From: Cycas panzhihuaensis
Taxonomy: Eukaryota > Cycadophyta
Assembly (NCBI GenBank): GCA_023213395.1
Contig: CM041465.1
Coordinates: forward strand, 45,019,741-45,083,740
Length of the DNA stretch: 64,000 bases
Direction: 5' to 3'
A program made the translations under genes and the position numbers. Numbering within the stretch: the stretch's first letter is position 1; every line of letters starts with the position of its first letter. A model generated the notes under the pieces. That model ran no database searches, was not told the DNA's origin, and saw nothing but the letters and a program-made list of their open reading frames with translations. Of this stretch, positions 1 through 10,677 are shown in pieces.

Positions 1-391
1 ATTGGTACCATTGGTAGGGTTCAATTTCCATGTGTATAGAAGCAAGAGGGATCTTCTTATCTACTAGAACTTGATGAAGAGAAAAGTATTGTTCTATTTG
101 TGTGATCTAGGTACGTACATCTGTGCCATTAAACTTCTTGATTTCTACCTTGGGAAGGAAGTTCAGATGAAAGTGCCTACCATCATTACCTTCATATTCT
201 TTAGCGAAGTGACCCCCACCTATGTGAGTAGTATCATCAAGGTCACTCTTTTCTTCCTTAAGAGGTTTTACGGATATGAGCTCTAGCATTACTTCTTTAA
301 AATTTTCATTGAAGTCATTTTAGATTTGTAATATATCTTCTTGAAGTTGTGAAATAACATCATTGAGATCTTGAGTCCAACTTGGGTTCAT
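1..391 (-). pseudogene. Retrotransposon gag fragment of G1 (partial, two stops)
   Basis: Reading leftwards from an ATG at 391, about 130 codons are visible before the window edge, interrupted by a TAA near 310 and a TAG near 106. The N-terminal part is acidic and helical-looking. It is followed by a segment of the form LPKVEIKKFNGTDVRT and, past the stop, ITQIEQYFSLHQVLVDKKI. This is the layout of the conserved start of plant retrotransposon gag domains, where a K-F-[DN]-G-[ST] motif precedes W-x-x-x-[MI]-E-x-Y-F. The TAG sits where that motif normally has Trp, so a TGG-to-TAG change is the simplest explanation. The protein would form the particle that packages element RNA. Whether it belongs to Ty3/gypsy or Ty1/copia cannot be decided from this fragment. 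Confidence 0.6.
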
Positions 392-879
392 CTTAGGGGC
401 TATTAGTCCATAAGGCCTAAGTTAAATCATGGTTGGTAAATGTCACTGAAAAGGATTTGACAGGGTGTCTATAGACTATTATCTCGAATATTTTACAATG
501 AGGCAATATGGATTTTTTTTTTGCTTTTTGTTTTTTTTCTTTTTATTTTTTGCTTTTTTTCTTTTCTGATTTTTTGGGCACTGGTTGACTGACAGACTAT
601 ATGTGCATGAGCTGATGACAAACTAGCTAGACACACTCGATTTAATAAATAGATGATGACTGACTCACTGACCGACTAAGTGCATACAACCCACTAATAG
701 ACTGACCAGGTACACTAGGTATGGGCTTGTTTGGTTTGTAGGCTCTCTGATATACTGATCCCAAACGTAAATAGTAACAATTTATAGAGGCAAACACTCT
801 ACTCTGTAGTTGCACTACCCCATCTCTAGGGTACATGGAGAGTAACTTCTCGGGGCTAACCGCTTACCGGTGCACTACA

Positions 880-1115
880 AATTGCAGACGGTCAATAGGT
901 TTCCTATGGTTACTTATACTAGGAAGGCCTATCTAGGGGGTCCTCCTATATACCCGCAGGTGCGTGGAGGCACAATTCCATAGCTGAGTTCTGTCTAAGG
1001 ATTGATTCAAGAGTTTGATCTCCAGTCCTTCACGTAAAAGACAAAAAAGCCACAATGCGCTTAGCCCAAAACGACAGATCCTCATGATATTTATAGACCC
1101 CTGGCACAGGGTCTC
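880..1115 (-). other. Conserved leader segment of G1, shared with G2
   Basis: This stretch lies between the PBS and gag on the minus strand. It aligns over about 200 bases with 36970-37160 in element G2, although the two LTRs look unrelated. The best-preserved core, on the minus strand, begins TCTATAAATATCAT and continues with a segment reading DLSFWAK in one frame in both copies. Frame is lost downstream in at least one copy, so it may be conserved as RNA or DNA, not as protein. Confidence 0.55.
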
Positions 1116-1302
1116 TGTCTAAATGCAAAAAGAACTGGCTAGTGGCAGTGTTAGGGTAGCTGCCCGATTGCAGTGTTATCTACCCCCAAAAAGCAAAGTA
1201 ACTAAATAGAAATCAAATGAGAATAGGTACTAATGAGAAAAAAATGATAGAAAAAAATTGATTATTTAGTACGTTGACTCTCCCACAAGGAATGGATCGA
1301 CC

Positions 1303-1314
1303 GCTCTAATACCA
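1303..1314 (-). other. Primer-binding site of G1
   Basis: The minus strand reads TGGTATTAGAGC two bases past the LTR end. It matches the common plant PBS complementary to the initiator tRNA-Met 3' end (TGGTATCAGAGC) with one difference. It fixes the element orientation. Confidence 0.8.
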
Positions 1315-1316
1315 CT

Positions 1317-1696
1317 TGTTAGGATACCACTCCTTAATGATAATTGTACACTAATATAATAAGCAAATAACTCCAACAGAGCACTTGTATTGCAATACCC
1401 TTCGAGGGGGCAACCTCCCAATTACATGCAATAACAATGATATTTAAGATACCATACTCTAAGGATTGCATAAATATATATATGGCTCTATGCTTACTAC
1501 TCAACCTCCTCCTTATGCATGTGGGATATTACATGAATATATATAGTACTCAATGACCACTACACAACCTTCTACTTATGCATGTGGGATATTAAGAAAA
1601 GGGAAGAAGTAGAAGAAATAAAGATATAAGAGAGAAAAGAAGTAGAAGATATAAGAGAATATAAGAGAAGGTAAGTTAGGGGTTGGATCCCTAACA
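1317..1696 (-). repeat. 5' LTR of G1 (380 bp)
   Basis: The segment starts TGTTAGG and ends CCTAACA on the plus strand, giving the TG...CA ends expected of an LTR and short terminal inverted repeats. It abuts a PBS on its left. A purine-rich run (AAGAAGTAGAAG and similar) lies inside the right part. No second copy exists in the window, as expected if the 3' LTR is to the left. Confidence 0.7.
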
Positions 1697-2824
1697 ATTA
1701 TATATTTTTGAAGCTTTTATTTGGCTCTCATATAGTTTTCTAAGATGACTTATAACTTAAGATATATTTCATATACCTAAAAGTAATCAACAAGCTAAGT
1801 GGGCCTACATATCAAATTAGGTATATTTCTTTATTTTGAACTCTCTTAGTGAAAGTTTTTCTTAATATTTTTTATATTTTAAAGAAAAAAAAAAAATATT
1901 TTAGAATTCCTGCCTTATACATCTTCATTATGGTAAAACAAGACAGTAAATTATCTTGCATATATTTGAAAAGGAATTCATTTCATTTTCAATTGACTTA
2001 CTTGAGCCACTTATCTCTATTGGAAAACTTTAAGATTTATTCAAATACTTCATTGTATTAAATATATATATTTGCTAAAAGCATTCGAAAGAGGCATATA
2101 CATCCTTATTGTTTCTTCATCATATCAAATAAGAAAAGGAAGGTGTATTTCATTAATATTATTTATTTGAAGAAAATCTCATTAATTGTTTAATTTCAAT
2201 AAGAAAGTTATCTTCTTTCAAGCACTCCTTGTTTGATAATCCTATTTTAAAGAGTATTTATAATCATACATCCTAAGTTCATTGATTCATTAAGCTTTCT
2301 TATTCCTTCTAAAGGTATATATTTTTTAAAAAATGCATAATACTCTTGACCATTATATGCATAAAAAAATCACTTGTTGAAAGCATTATTGATTCATTAT
2401 TGCACTTATAAAGGTTGCATATAGTTTCTAGTGCATTTTATTTTTAAAGGAACATTTCAATTTTAAAGGCATTGCATCCTTTCTTTTTGGAAGTTATTGA
2501 TTGAATATTTCCTTCAAATGTTCATTATATCATTTATTCAATCTTGCGTAGAGGATATTGTTCTTTATTTAAGTTATTTATTTTTGTATAAAAAGAACCT
2601 TTTGAAACCTTAAGCAATACCACATCATTGGTAATTTATTTTTGTTATTAATTAATTATTTTTTAAAAAGACATTATCTTGCATTCTCTTTGAAGGAATA
2701 TCTTTATCATTTACTTCATTTATCATAAGTGTATTAAAAATCATAAGTGTTCATTTAAGGATTTGTCTTCTTGTTTGAAAATCATACTTTTTTTATTATG
2801 TACTAAAGCTATTTTATAATGATA
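1697..2824 (+). other. Non-coding leader of element F1 (5' part missing)
   Basis: No reading frame or motif is recognised. The sequence is A/T-rich with repeated ATTTGAAGA/TTCATT words, and it resembles the stretch just upstream of the related gag in element C (15900-16600). It is therefore read as the 3' end of the F1 leader. The F1 5' LTR and PBS are not visible and are probably displaced by the G1 insertion. Confidence 0.45.
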
Positions 2825-3535
2825 ATGAATCTAAATAAGATAAGATTTCCTATATTTGACGGCAATGATTTTTAATGATAGAGTAAAATAATGCAAACAT
2901 ACTTTATTGAAAATGATCTTTGGAAATATGTCAAAGATGGATATGAACAAAATATTAAAGAAGATTTAAATAAGGATAATGAGATCTTAGCCATACTATT
3001 TTGCACCATAGATGACAATGTTTTTTCTACTGTTTGTAAAATGACCACATCCAAATACGTATGGGATACAATAGGATCTATTTATGGGGGAGATACCCTC
3101 ATTATAAATGTTTTTAACTATGATAATGTTACAAATATGAGACAAATATCAGAGCAAGTTTATTGTATTGAAAAGACTCATAAAGAAGATTAAAGTCAAA
3201 TGAATGATCACATTGATGCACATGAAGTTGATCCTTCATTTGAGGGGAAGAAACCTTATGGCATGATAGCTACTTATAAAACAAAGATTCCAAGAAATAA
3301 ATTTAGAGTTACATCCACTCATCCCCACTTGAAGCAAGTCACACTTACTTGGAGATTTTTTGAACCACATAATACTAAAGATACACGTATTACTGAAAGG
3401 ATGATAAGGCAAGTTGATGACCACTTCACGAATGATGATAAAGCTAAAGGACAAGTATTTAAAATCTTCCTCAAGTTCAAGTATCACAAGCTCAAAGAAA
3501 AGATAAAGATGTATGTGATGACCATTAAGGGGGAG
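2825..3535 (+). pseudogene. F1 gag (UBN2/DUF4219-type copia gag), broken
   Basis: An ATG at 2825 opens a gag of the Ty1/copia type: a F-P-I-F-D-G-N-D-F start, three closely spaced stops, then an open stretch 2891-3193 with the typical helical gag region (YVKDGYEQNIKEDLNKD, then MTTSKYVWDTIGSIYGG). The W-x-T/I-[IL]-x-x-x-Y-G-G end is the hallmark of the UBN2 gag family. Just after it the sequence passes to a basic tail (3200-3530) that runs into the PPT with no protease, integrase or reverse transcriptase in between. The close relative in element C (16.6-17.3 kb) has the same layout, so the missing pol is a property of this family and not just local damage. Gag alone would have to be mobilised by a partner element. 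Confidence 0.7.
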
Positions 3536-3537
3536 AA
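3522..3537 (+). other. Polypurine tract of F1
   Basis: ACCATTAAGGGGGAGAA directly precedes the LTR start TGTTGGG at 3538. Purine-rich ACCATTAAGAGGGATAA occupies the same place before the C-element 3' LTR at 17287, which supports both boundaries. Confidence 0.75.
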
Positions 3538-3855
3538 TGTTGGGTTAATGCTCATCACATGACCCCACCTTGGAGTATGTAACACACAAGCCTTCAAGGT
3601 AAGTTAGGTAAGGTATATTTAATCTTGTACATTATTTAATATTATTTTTGAATTAGAGGTTGAGGAGGTTTCCCTCCTCCCTCAAAAGTATATATTTCAC
3701 AGGGTCATCTCCCCCAGTGTTCATCAACACCACCTATTCAAGGAAGTTTCATGTACTTTGATCAATATGGGTTAATGAAATTGATCTTTCACATGTTTTG
3801 CATTATGGATTGGAGTATTTTGGTTTACTGCTCTACTATGCTCTCAATAAGAACC
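3538..3855 (+). repeat. 3' LTR of F1 (F-family LTR)
   Basis: It starts TGTTGGGTTAATG and aligns with LTRs at 12860, 17287 and 42536. Shared landmarks are a CTCATCAC box near the start, a GAGGTTGAGGAGGTTTCCC box in the middle, and a CTTTGAT/GGATTAA region near the end. The right end is approximate because the last 30 bases are diverged. Confidence 0.7.
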
Positions 3856-4260
3856 TTCATTATACTCATAGAATTAGCCTTGTGGTTGGTATGATGGCTC
3901 TCCTTATGGATAGTAAGGGCCTCCTTGTTGTTAAATAGGGCTACCTTATTGATAATGGAGGCCTCCTTGTTGTGGAAAAGGGGCTCCTTAAGGAGGGCAT
4001 GGTCATCCTTGTTGACAAGAGGCTCCTTATCTTTGTTGAGTATAACTAGGATCTCCTTGATGGTATGAGAGTTCTCCTTGTTGATAGATGGGAGATGGTT
4101 GTTAATAATATGGTTGTAAATTAGTATATCATTTCCTACATTCGATAGTTAGATGTCCAGTTTTTCCATAATAGAGGTAGGTGACATTTGGTTTAGAACT
4201 TCATCTTTACCTTTTATCTTCTTTAGTAGCTCCAAGTAATCCATCGTTTCATGACTTTTA
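3850..4260 (-). pseudogene. Retroelement gag C-terminus: zinc knuckle plus Q/G/P/Y-rich repeat
   Basis: Read leftwards from about 4260, one minus-strand frame gives a zinc-knuckle core (YYGKTGHLTIECRK near 4170-4130) in which the first two Cys of C-x2-C-x4-H-x4-C have become Tyr, each explicable by a G-to-A change. About 90 codons follow that repeat a 9-11 residue theme around QQG, such as YQQGELSYHQGDPSY and PQQGGLHYQ. Nearly all in-frame stops there are TAA before GGN, as expected from CAA-to-TAA decay of Gln-Gly pairs. A zinc knuckle near the gag C-terminus binds element RNA; the low-complexity tail is unusual and its role is unknown. No pol or LTR can be assigned to it; it is a relic between F1 and M. 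Confidence 0.55.
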
Positions 4261-4622
4261 GGTCCATACAAAATATAAATTATTTCTCTTGGTCTTTGAG
4301 AATAATTGTTATGCACATGTCCCCATTATTGATATTTATTATAATGTATAATTTTATGTACATACTAGTTTTAAATTCTTATTCTATCCATTTTTAGTTT
4401 TATTATATTAAAATGACAAGCATTTGTATTATGATTTTGCCTTGTATAGATGCAATAAAAGGGTCATATTCCATTATGTCAATGTTTCTAATCAAGTATA
4501 TTAGAGTTACAAAGAAATTTCTCTTTTTGGACTTGATTGCCCTAATGTGGAGTTGGTAGTATATGGTTGAATCACTTGATCATATGTATTCTTCAAACCT
4601 TCTCCTCCCATTAAACTTTAGG
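4261..4622. other. Intergenic relic, no feature recognised
   Basis: Nothing beyond the possible upstream part of the minus-strand gag relic at 3850-4260 is visible. No LTR pair, PBS or continuous frame was found. Confidence 0.4.
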
Positions 4623-4937
4623 TGTTAGAATTGATCTTCATATAATGATGAAATAAGGTATGAGTCATCAAGGTTGATGAAAAATGTTCATAGGAGTTAC
4701 TAAAATCATAAATGGGTTTATGACAAGTGTCATGATAATTACAAATTCTTCTATGGACTATTACTAATCCTATATATATATTAAGGGTGTAGTATATATG
4801 TTGTAAATAATGGATTTTGGAGGCCATTTTGAATTAATAAAAATCACAATGTAGGTAGACTAATTCTACCTTGTTTCTATCTAAGTGTCTTTTGATATAA
4901 GTATTTATTAGTTCCTTATTTAATCCTTACAATCACA
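4623..4937 (+). repeat. 5' LTR of M (315 bp)
   Basis: It begins TGTTAGAATTGA and ends CTTACAATCACA, directly before a PBS. A TATA-like CCTATATATATATT lies at about 4768-4781 and would be the promoter. No partner LTR is in the window, so the left end rests on the TGTTAGA start only. Confidence 0.6.
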
Positions 4938-4939
4938 TT

Positions 4940-4951
4940 TGGTATTAGAGC
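4940..4951 (+). other. Primer-binding site of M
   Basis: TGGTATTAGAGC begins two bases after the LTR end. This is one mismatch from the standard initiator tRNA-Met PBS. Confidence 0.75.
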
Positions 4952-5399
4952 AAATCGTTATAGGTTGTTAATTATTTTTTTAACCTGTAATGTTAGAGCC
5001 AATGTAGGTTTGTTTATTCAAATATAAGGCCACTTACTATTAGGGTTTAGATTATTCAAATGTGGTATTTAATATCATTAAAAAAAAAAAGCATTAGGGG
5101 TAGTTATGGAGAATGTGAGGTTCTTAAGAATTTTGAGAAAACATTAATGCATACTTGAGGCATTCTCTAGGTTTAACACTATGTGGAATCCTTCCATATA
5201 TTACTTTGAAATTCTATGTATATGAGGAGGGAACATGATCCTATATTTATCACCATTATTGGTTTTAAGATTATGATAATGTATAAAAGTTAGTTATATT
5301 GCTTCTTTTTAATAATTTAATGCTTTCTATTTTCTAGAGTATTCATTGATAAATTCACCCATTATATTCATATTTTGTTAAAACTTTTCTCCCTGTAGT

Positions 5400-7060
5400 T
5401 ATTGGTAGTGTTTTGAATGTCTAAGAATTATGAGAGTTTGTGAAAGTTATGGTCAAATAGAGAATTTGGTATGAATTCATGACAAACAATATTTGGAAGC
5501 ACTAGAAAGCTTTGTGCAAAGTTTACATAAAGATGAAAAATCTCACAAATTCATATTATTAAGGTTGGGAAGCATATGATGATGAAAATTTTGTTGTGGA
5601 AGTAGTACCCATATGGAGTAAAACCAAGAGAAATAGTGATTTACCATTAATATTCAAGGCTATTAGAGATGTTGTAATTAGGTGTAAACAAACACAAAAA
5701 TGACATCAAAGATAGGGAGGAGGAGGAAGAGGATGTCATTGTAACTTGTATTATCATTGGACAATTAATTTTTTGTTTTGGTGTTGTCGTTTGGATCTTC
5801 CTCGATCCCCACTACCTACACTCATGACATGTTTGGTTCTTTTCGCATCTATCTACACTCCAGCAGACCTTTTGAAGCTTCTCTCTGAGATCCTATAGAC
5901 AAGCTAGTCATAGGCATTAAGATTATAGGGGTGGTAATCTAGTTGGCCATAACATTAGTAGAGGGAGCCTATAAATCCTTTTACAAAGTCGCTATGGCCA
6001 TCATTTAGAACCTCAAATTAATTTTGGAAATTTATATTTGGATTTGGACAATGACAAGAGATCAAGAGAAACACTCAAGATAAACACTACAATGGAGAAG
6101 ATCAAACACAAGGGCTATACTCATGTAGACCTTTATACATAGCAGCTATAATATATAAATTAAGGAGACACCAGAATAAAGGAATGGAGATTATGTAGAA
6201 GATGCTAACCATGTTATCTTCACTAAAGTCAAATCATTAGAAGATTCAAATTGAATGAAAATCAAATAGGTATCAATGCAGATGAAATTCAATACAAGAG
6301 ATGGTAAATTTAGCATAATTTGATACTTATGATAAATTTTTTATTTTGTAATATTTGGATACATTAAATATTTTTTAATTTTGAGTTGAGTTTCATAAGT
6401 CCCTCTTCATGTGTTAGCCTAAGATCATATAGACTACAAAGGGGCTAAGTGAATTTTTTAGTCATAGTGGAGTCCTTTGACAAAACAAAGAACACTTTTG
6501 TATTGTAATTTTTTATATTATTTGCATTGGGAAAAGTCATATGATTAGATTCTATCTCCTTATATGGTATTTAAAGAGTTTGCATATTTTGGAAGCACTC
6601 TTCAAGGTGAACAAAGACTCACAACTAGTACTGGTTTATAAAATTAGAGTATGTTGTTATAAGGCTATTTAAATGCCCATTGTATATAGTTTTCATGATT
6701 GTTTTATTATTTTTTAATATTAAAATGAGTGGAATATATCTATTTTCCCAATCAATTAAAATGCCTTGGAGGAATTACCCCTATTATGAGAAACTAGGTC
6801 ATATCAAGAGATATTATCATTTGTTGCACATTGATCATCATTATAAAGATAATTTACAGGTTGTAACTAATCATGAGAATATGGCAACATATGATACATG
6901 ATACAATGATGTTTGGTATATAAATTCTAGTGTTCCTAAACACATTATAGGCATGCTTGACTAGTTTAGGCATATATGGAAGGCATCATGATATACTATA
7001 TGTTTGGGAGATAATAAAATATTAACTATCAAAGACATTAGGGAGCTTCTAATTATAATT
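5400..7060 (+). pseudogene. M gag-protease relic
   Basis: The first kilobase after the PBS has no continuous frame. From 6680 a frame is open to 6901: it contains YPYYEKLGHIKRYYHLLH, a zinc knuckle C-x2-C-x4-H-x4-C in which Cys positions now read Tyr. It continues past a TGA with YNDVWYINSSVPKHIIGML, which is the copia protease active-site region (normally W-x-[IL]-D-[ST]-G-[AC]-[ST]-x-H-M). The catalytic Asp reads Asn and the Gly reads Ser, so the relic is inactive. The order zinc knuckle, short linker, protease is that of copia polyproteins. The 5' limit of the relic is uncertain. Confidence 0.6.
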
Positions 7061-7100
7061 CTTCCAATGCTTCTTAAATCAAGTCCTCTCATGCTTTTCT

Positions 7101-9663
7101 TTGCAATGAGTAGCAAATTTTTATGTTTTATGGTCTTAAATATTTGCTCTCCTATCTTCATGATATAAGGGAAGTCTTGAGATAAATTCATGATACTCTT
7201 TGCTCTAGTGACAATATCTAGATGTTCTTAATTCATCTTGTATTGTACTTTCCATTTTTGCTCTTTCCCCTCTTATTACTTAGATTCAATAATTCATTTT
7301 GAATATGGTGTAGTCTTTATAATCTTCAAGAAAAATGTTGATTTCAAACGCAATAAAACCAAATATTAGCTATCAATTTATATCCATCTATGTTCTTAAT
7401 ACATCAATCATTTAATTTATCACAAATCAATAACCAACTAACATTGCATAACTAATAATGTAAACTAATTCTTTTTTATTAACAAAGGGAATGATTTATC
7501 CAATATGATTACTCTTACAAATCACATTAGATAGAACCTACAATGTTACATCAATGAAGTTATAGACTTACTAAGATTTACCAAGTATAAGATATTATAC
7601 CATTACAAAGGGTGACTATTTATACACAGGCTTAATTTAAATAGTTATAGAAATAGTTATAAAAACTAACTACTCAAGTCTCATACTTTATATCATATGT
7701 TGGTTAGGTCTATGCTAACTATTAGGTAAGTCAACTTACGTTGAATTAGATAGTCGACATCAACCTAATTAACATAAGTTAATAACACACTTGTGGAAAC
7801 CACCACTAAGACTCAACATCATCATAAATCTTTTTAATAAGGATTCTTTACAAAATTATCATTAAGCTGAAATGCCAACAAGAATCCCCTAAAGTTATTT
7901 GGGGGAAAAGTCTCATCAGCATAAATTTTAATGATGTTAAGGAAAGCATCAACATACTTTTCAATATTCTCATTTGATTTTTCAAAAAAATTAGGTAAAT
8001 TATTTAAAATAACGGGCATATTCAATGCAATAACTAGTATGATTAACAATAAATATCTAATGTAAGTAAGGCATTAAAATCATGATGGGACAAGACTTAT
8101 GCTAATCTACAAAGAGCAAGACTGACCCCACAATGGAATAAAAGCTAGAGACAGATGGTGATAATACCTAATTATATAAAACAATAAGTAATGAAAAAAG
8201 TCATTAGATATGAAATGTTAAGATCATGGGGAGGAAGATATGGAATAATTAACTTATAAGGGGAAGGAGCCTCCTTGATAGTTCATGGTCGAAGAGGCGA
8301 TAAACCTCTTAATTGATGGAAAAATCAAATAGGATTAAATAGAACCCTAAAACACTGATGTAATGTTGTAAATAAAAGGTAAAGGTGACAAGATACATAA
8401 CCATGATTCAAGTTCCTAATACAATTAGTAGAAATATTACCATAAAAAAATGTGAAAACCTTAGATTCCACCTAAAAGTATCATGTATACCTAGTAAGAA
8501 TCTAAGATCATATCCTAGTCACCATTTTATACATTAGAAATAAGATTATCAAAGAAAAGTATTCAACTAAATGATAATAAGATATATGTATCACCTTTAT
8601 ATGAATTTTAAGCCTAAGGGACTTGAAGGACTCAAAGGATAAGAATTAACTCCTATAAAATAAGATTCAACTCACTCCAAAGAAAATACTAGTATTAGGG
8701 TATGATGCTAATATTTTCTCCATAGTAAACAAGAATGGTCATTTTAAGATCTTTAAATCTACCTATACACTCCTTTAACTAAGTATTATTAGGTGGTCTC
8801 CCCTAGTTATGCACCCTAAACTCTTATAAGAATTAATGTTTCCAACCTTGGCAATGAACTCCAAGGTAAACCATAAGATGCCTTAAGTAATAATAAATAG
8901 TATAGATAAACAACAATGTATAGTACATACAATAGTAAGATAAAGTCTTATATGATCTCTTAAGAAAATGCTACTTAGCCAACCACAACTTCATGACACA
9001 CTCTTAGAAAGTAAGCATATAATTACCCTATTTATTCTTTAGTACCCCTTTAACTATCAAGGTTACTTATAACCTAAGTTTTAATGGATAGATCCAAATA
9101 GGTAAAATGCATCCACATGACCACACCACTACTAGGAACTTTCCCTAGCAGGTTGAAGGATTGGCATAGTCTGGGCCCTTATATTTATGGAGGGTATTAA
9201 CCTAGTAATTTCTTGGTATAAGCAATGGGATGGGAATTTTGACTTTGCAAACTCCAAGGACATACCTATGGATCTCAGGGGATGATGATAGATCGATCAA
9301 GTAGAAACACCTTAATGACAATGCCTCATGTTAAAATCTAGTACAACAAAAGTTGTGGCCTAAAATGTTGAGCAAATAATGCACGTAAATAAAGGTAGGA
9401 GGTGGTACCAAAGATCTACCAAATCCCAAATTTATTGTGTGTTTTTGTGAAAATGAAATAAATGTTTTTTCCTATTATTTTATTTTTATGATTTTTATAA
9501 TTTTAATACTCCAAAATTAAATTAAAATGCTTACTAAACCTCTAATATAGCTACATGCAAGTGTAATTATATGAAGTATATTTACCTTATTTATTTTTAG
9601 TTTTCTAATTTAGGATTAAAATATAAAAGAATGTAGGTGAATAAAACATTCTCTGATACCACT
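7101..9663. other. Unresolved repeat-derived region
   Basis: No gene is recognised. A minus-strand frame at 7834-8049 has the flavour of a gag N-terminal domain (LPNFFEKSNENIEKYVDAF and a following PPNNFRGFLLAF), but it is too short to assign. Just left of 9664 the plus strand reads CTCTGATACCACT, the reverse of a tRNA-Met PBS. The last part of this stretch may therefore be the leader of a minus-strand element that used the LTR at 9664-10238 as its 5' LTR. Confidence 0.35.
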
Positions 9664-10238
9664 TATAGAAACTAAATGCCCATATATAAATCCATGATCT
9701 AACAAGACTGTGAAGCAAGTGAATAATAAATGAAAGAATGTATATAAACATATAACATAAGAACTTATGGGAAATGATTACTTCTAATTGTATTATACCA
9801 AACTAATACATATATATAGTATATATCACCACTTGGTTGTCTAATCATATTTCAAGATCCATTTAGTCAACGAATGACTAATTATAATAAAAAAGCATGC
9901 ACACCATGACTTCCTAGTGTATATTATACGGATAACCACATTGATTTACATTAGGTAAATATTCATATAGATTAACATTACTGACATTGCTCCCTTAATA
10001 CTAAACCATGTTACATAATTGCTTCAAATTTTGATGTCAGGTCTATATAAAAGTCAAACATTTAAAATCACATGGTTAGCCAAATGTTGTACCTACCAGT
10101 CCTAGAGAATGACCTTTTTATGTATAGTTCATCAATATTTACCTATCAAGTAGACTTCATTTAATCTGATTTCACTTGTTTCTAGCTCTTCTAGTTGAGG
10201 TTGCATCTCTAGGAGAAAATTTAAGTTAAAAACCCTTA
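9664..10238 (-). repeat. LTR of A, left copy (575 bp)
   Basis: It runs from TATAGAAACTAAATGCC to AAAACCCTTA and aligns with 21011-21667. The ends now read TA...TA where TG...CA is expected, consistent with decay. Element B begins five bases to its right. Confidence 0.75.
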
Positions 10239-10243
10239 GCCCC

Positions 10244-10677
10244 TATTAAAATATGTCTGTGCATGGATTTGATACCCTGTTAAAAATAGGAATGCAACCA
10301 TAATAAACTCATGAGTATAAAACATCAAACATGTAAAGTAAACATCATCAAACATAATCATCACCACGAGATGGATACCAGGATTTATACATGGAAAACC
10401 TATTGTAGGAAAAACCATGGGAGAAGGTGGAGTTAGGACTCCTCTTATGATCATAAGGATTACATCTTTCTCCTCTCTCCTTCATCAAGTTCTCAAGTGG
10501 TGAGACTATAAATATATAGTAATAATCACCTCATGAGTGGCCTATCACATACAATGAACTATTACATCATCTAATAGTGGGATAACATGGATATGTATAC
10601 ATCTCACATATCTCAAAGTAGATGAATGGTGGGAAGTACATGTGTACACCATGTACATTAAATATTATGTTTTAATA
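10244..10677 (-). repeat. 3' LTR of B
   Basis: It starts TATTAAAATATG (matching TGTTAAAACATG in the other copy) and ends TATGTTTTAATA. Near its left end it contains TTTGATACCCTGTTAAAAA, a copy of the PBS/LTR junction that is also inside the right LTR. Confidence 0.8.

Larger units (their letters stand above)
1..1696 (-). mobile_element. LTR retrotransposon G1, 5' portion
   Basis: On the minus strand the order is 5' LTR (1696 to 1317), a tRNA-Met-type PBS two bases later, a ~0.9-kb leader, then a gag start at 391 running off the window edge. The rest of the element lies to the left of the window. The right flank is ATTAT (1697-1701); the partner TSD copy would be outside the window. G1 appears to sit in the leader of element F1, because F1 gag and 3' LTR follow on the right without a visible 5' LTR. 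Confidence 0.75.
4623..7100 (+). mobile_element. Ty1/copia element M, 3'-truncated
   Basis: A 5' LTR (4623-4937), a tRNA-Met PBS (4940-4951) and copia-type zinc knuckle and protease relics (6760-7060) follow in the right order on the plus strand. Similarity to anything copia-like stops near 7100. Integrase, reverse transcriptase and 3' LTR are missing. Confidence 0.6.
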
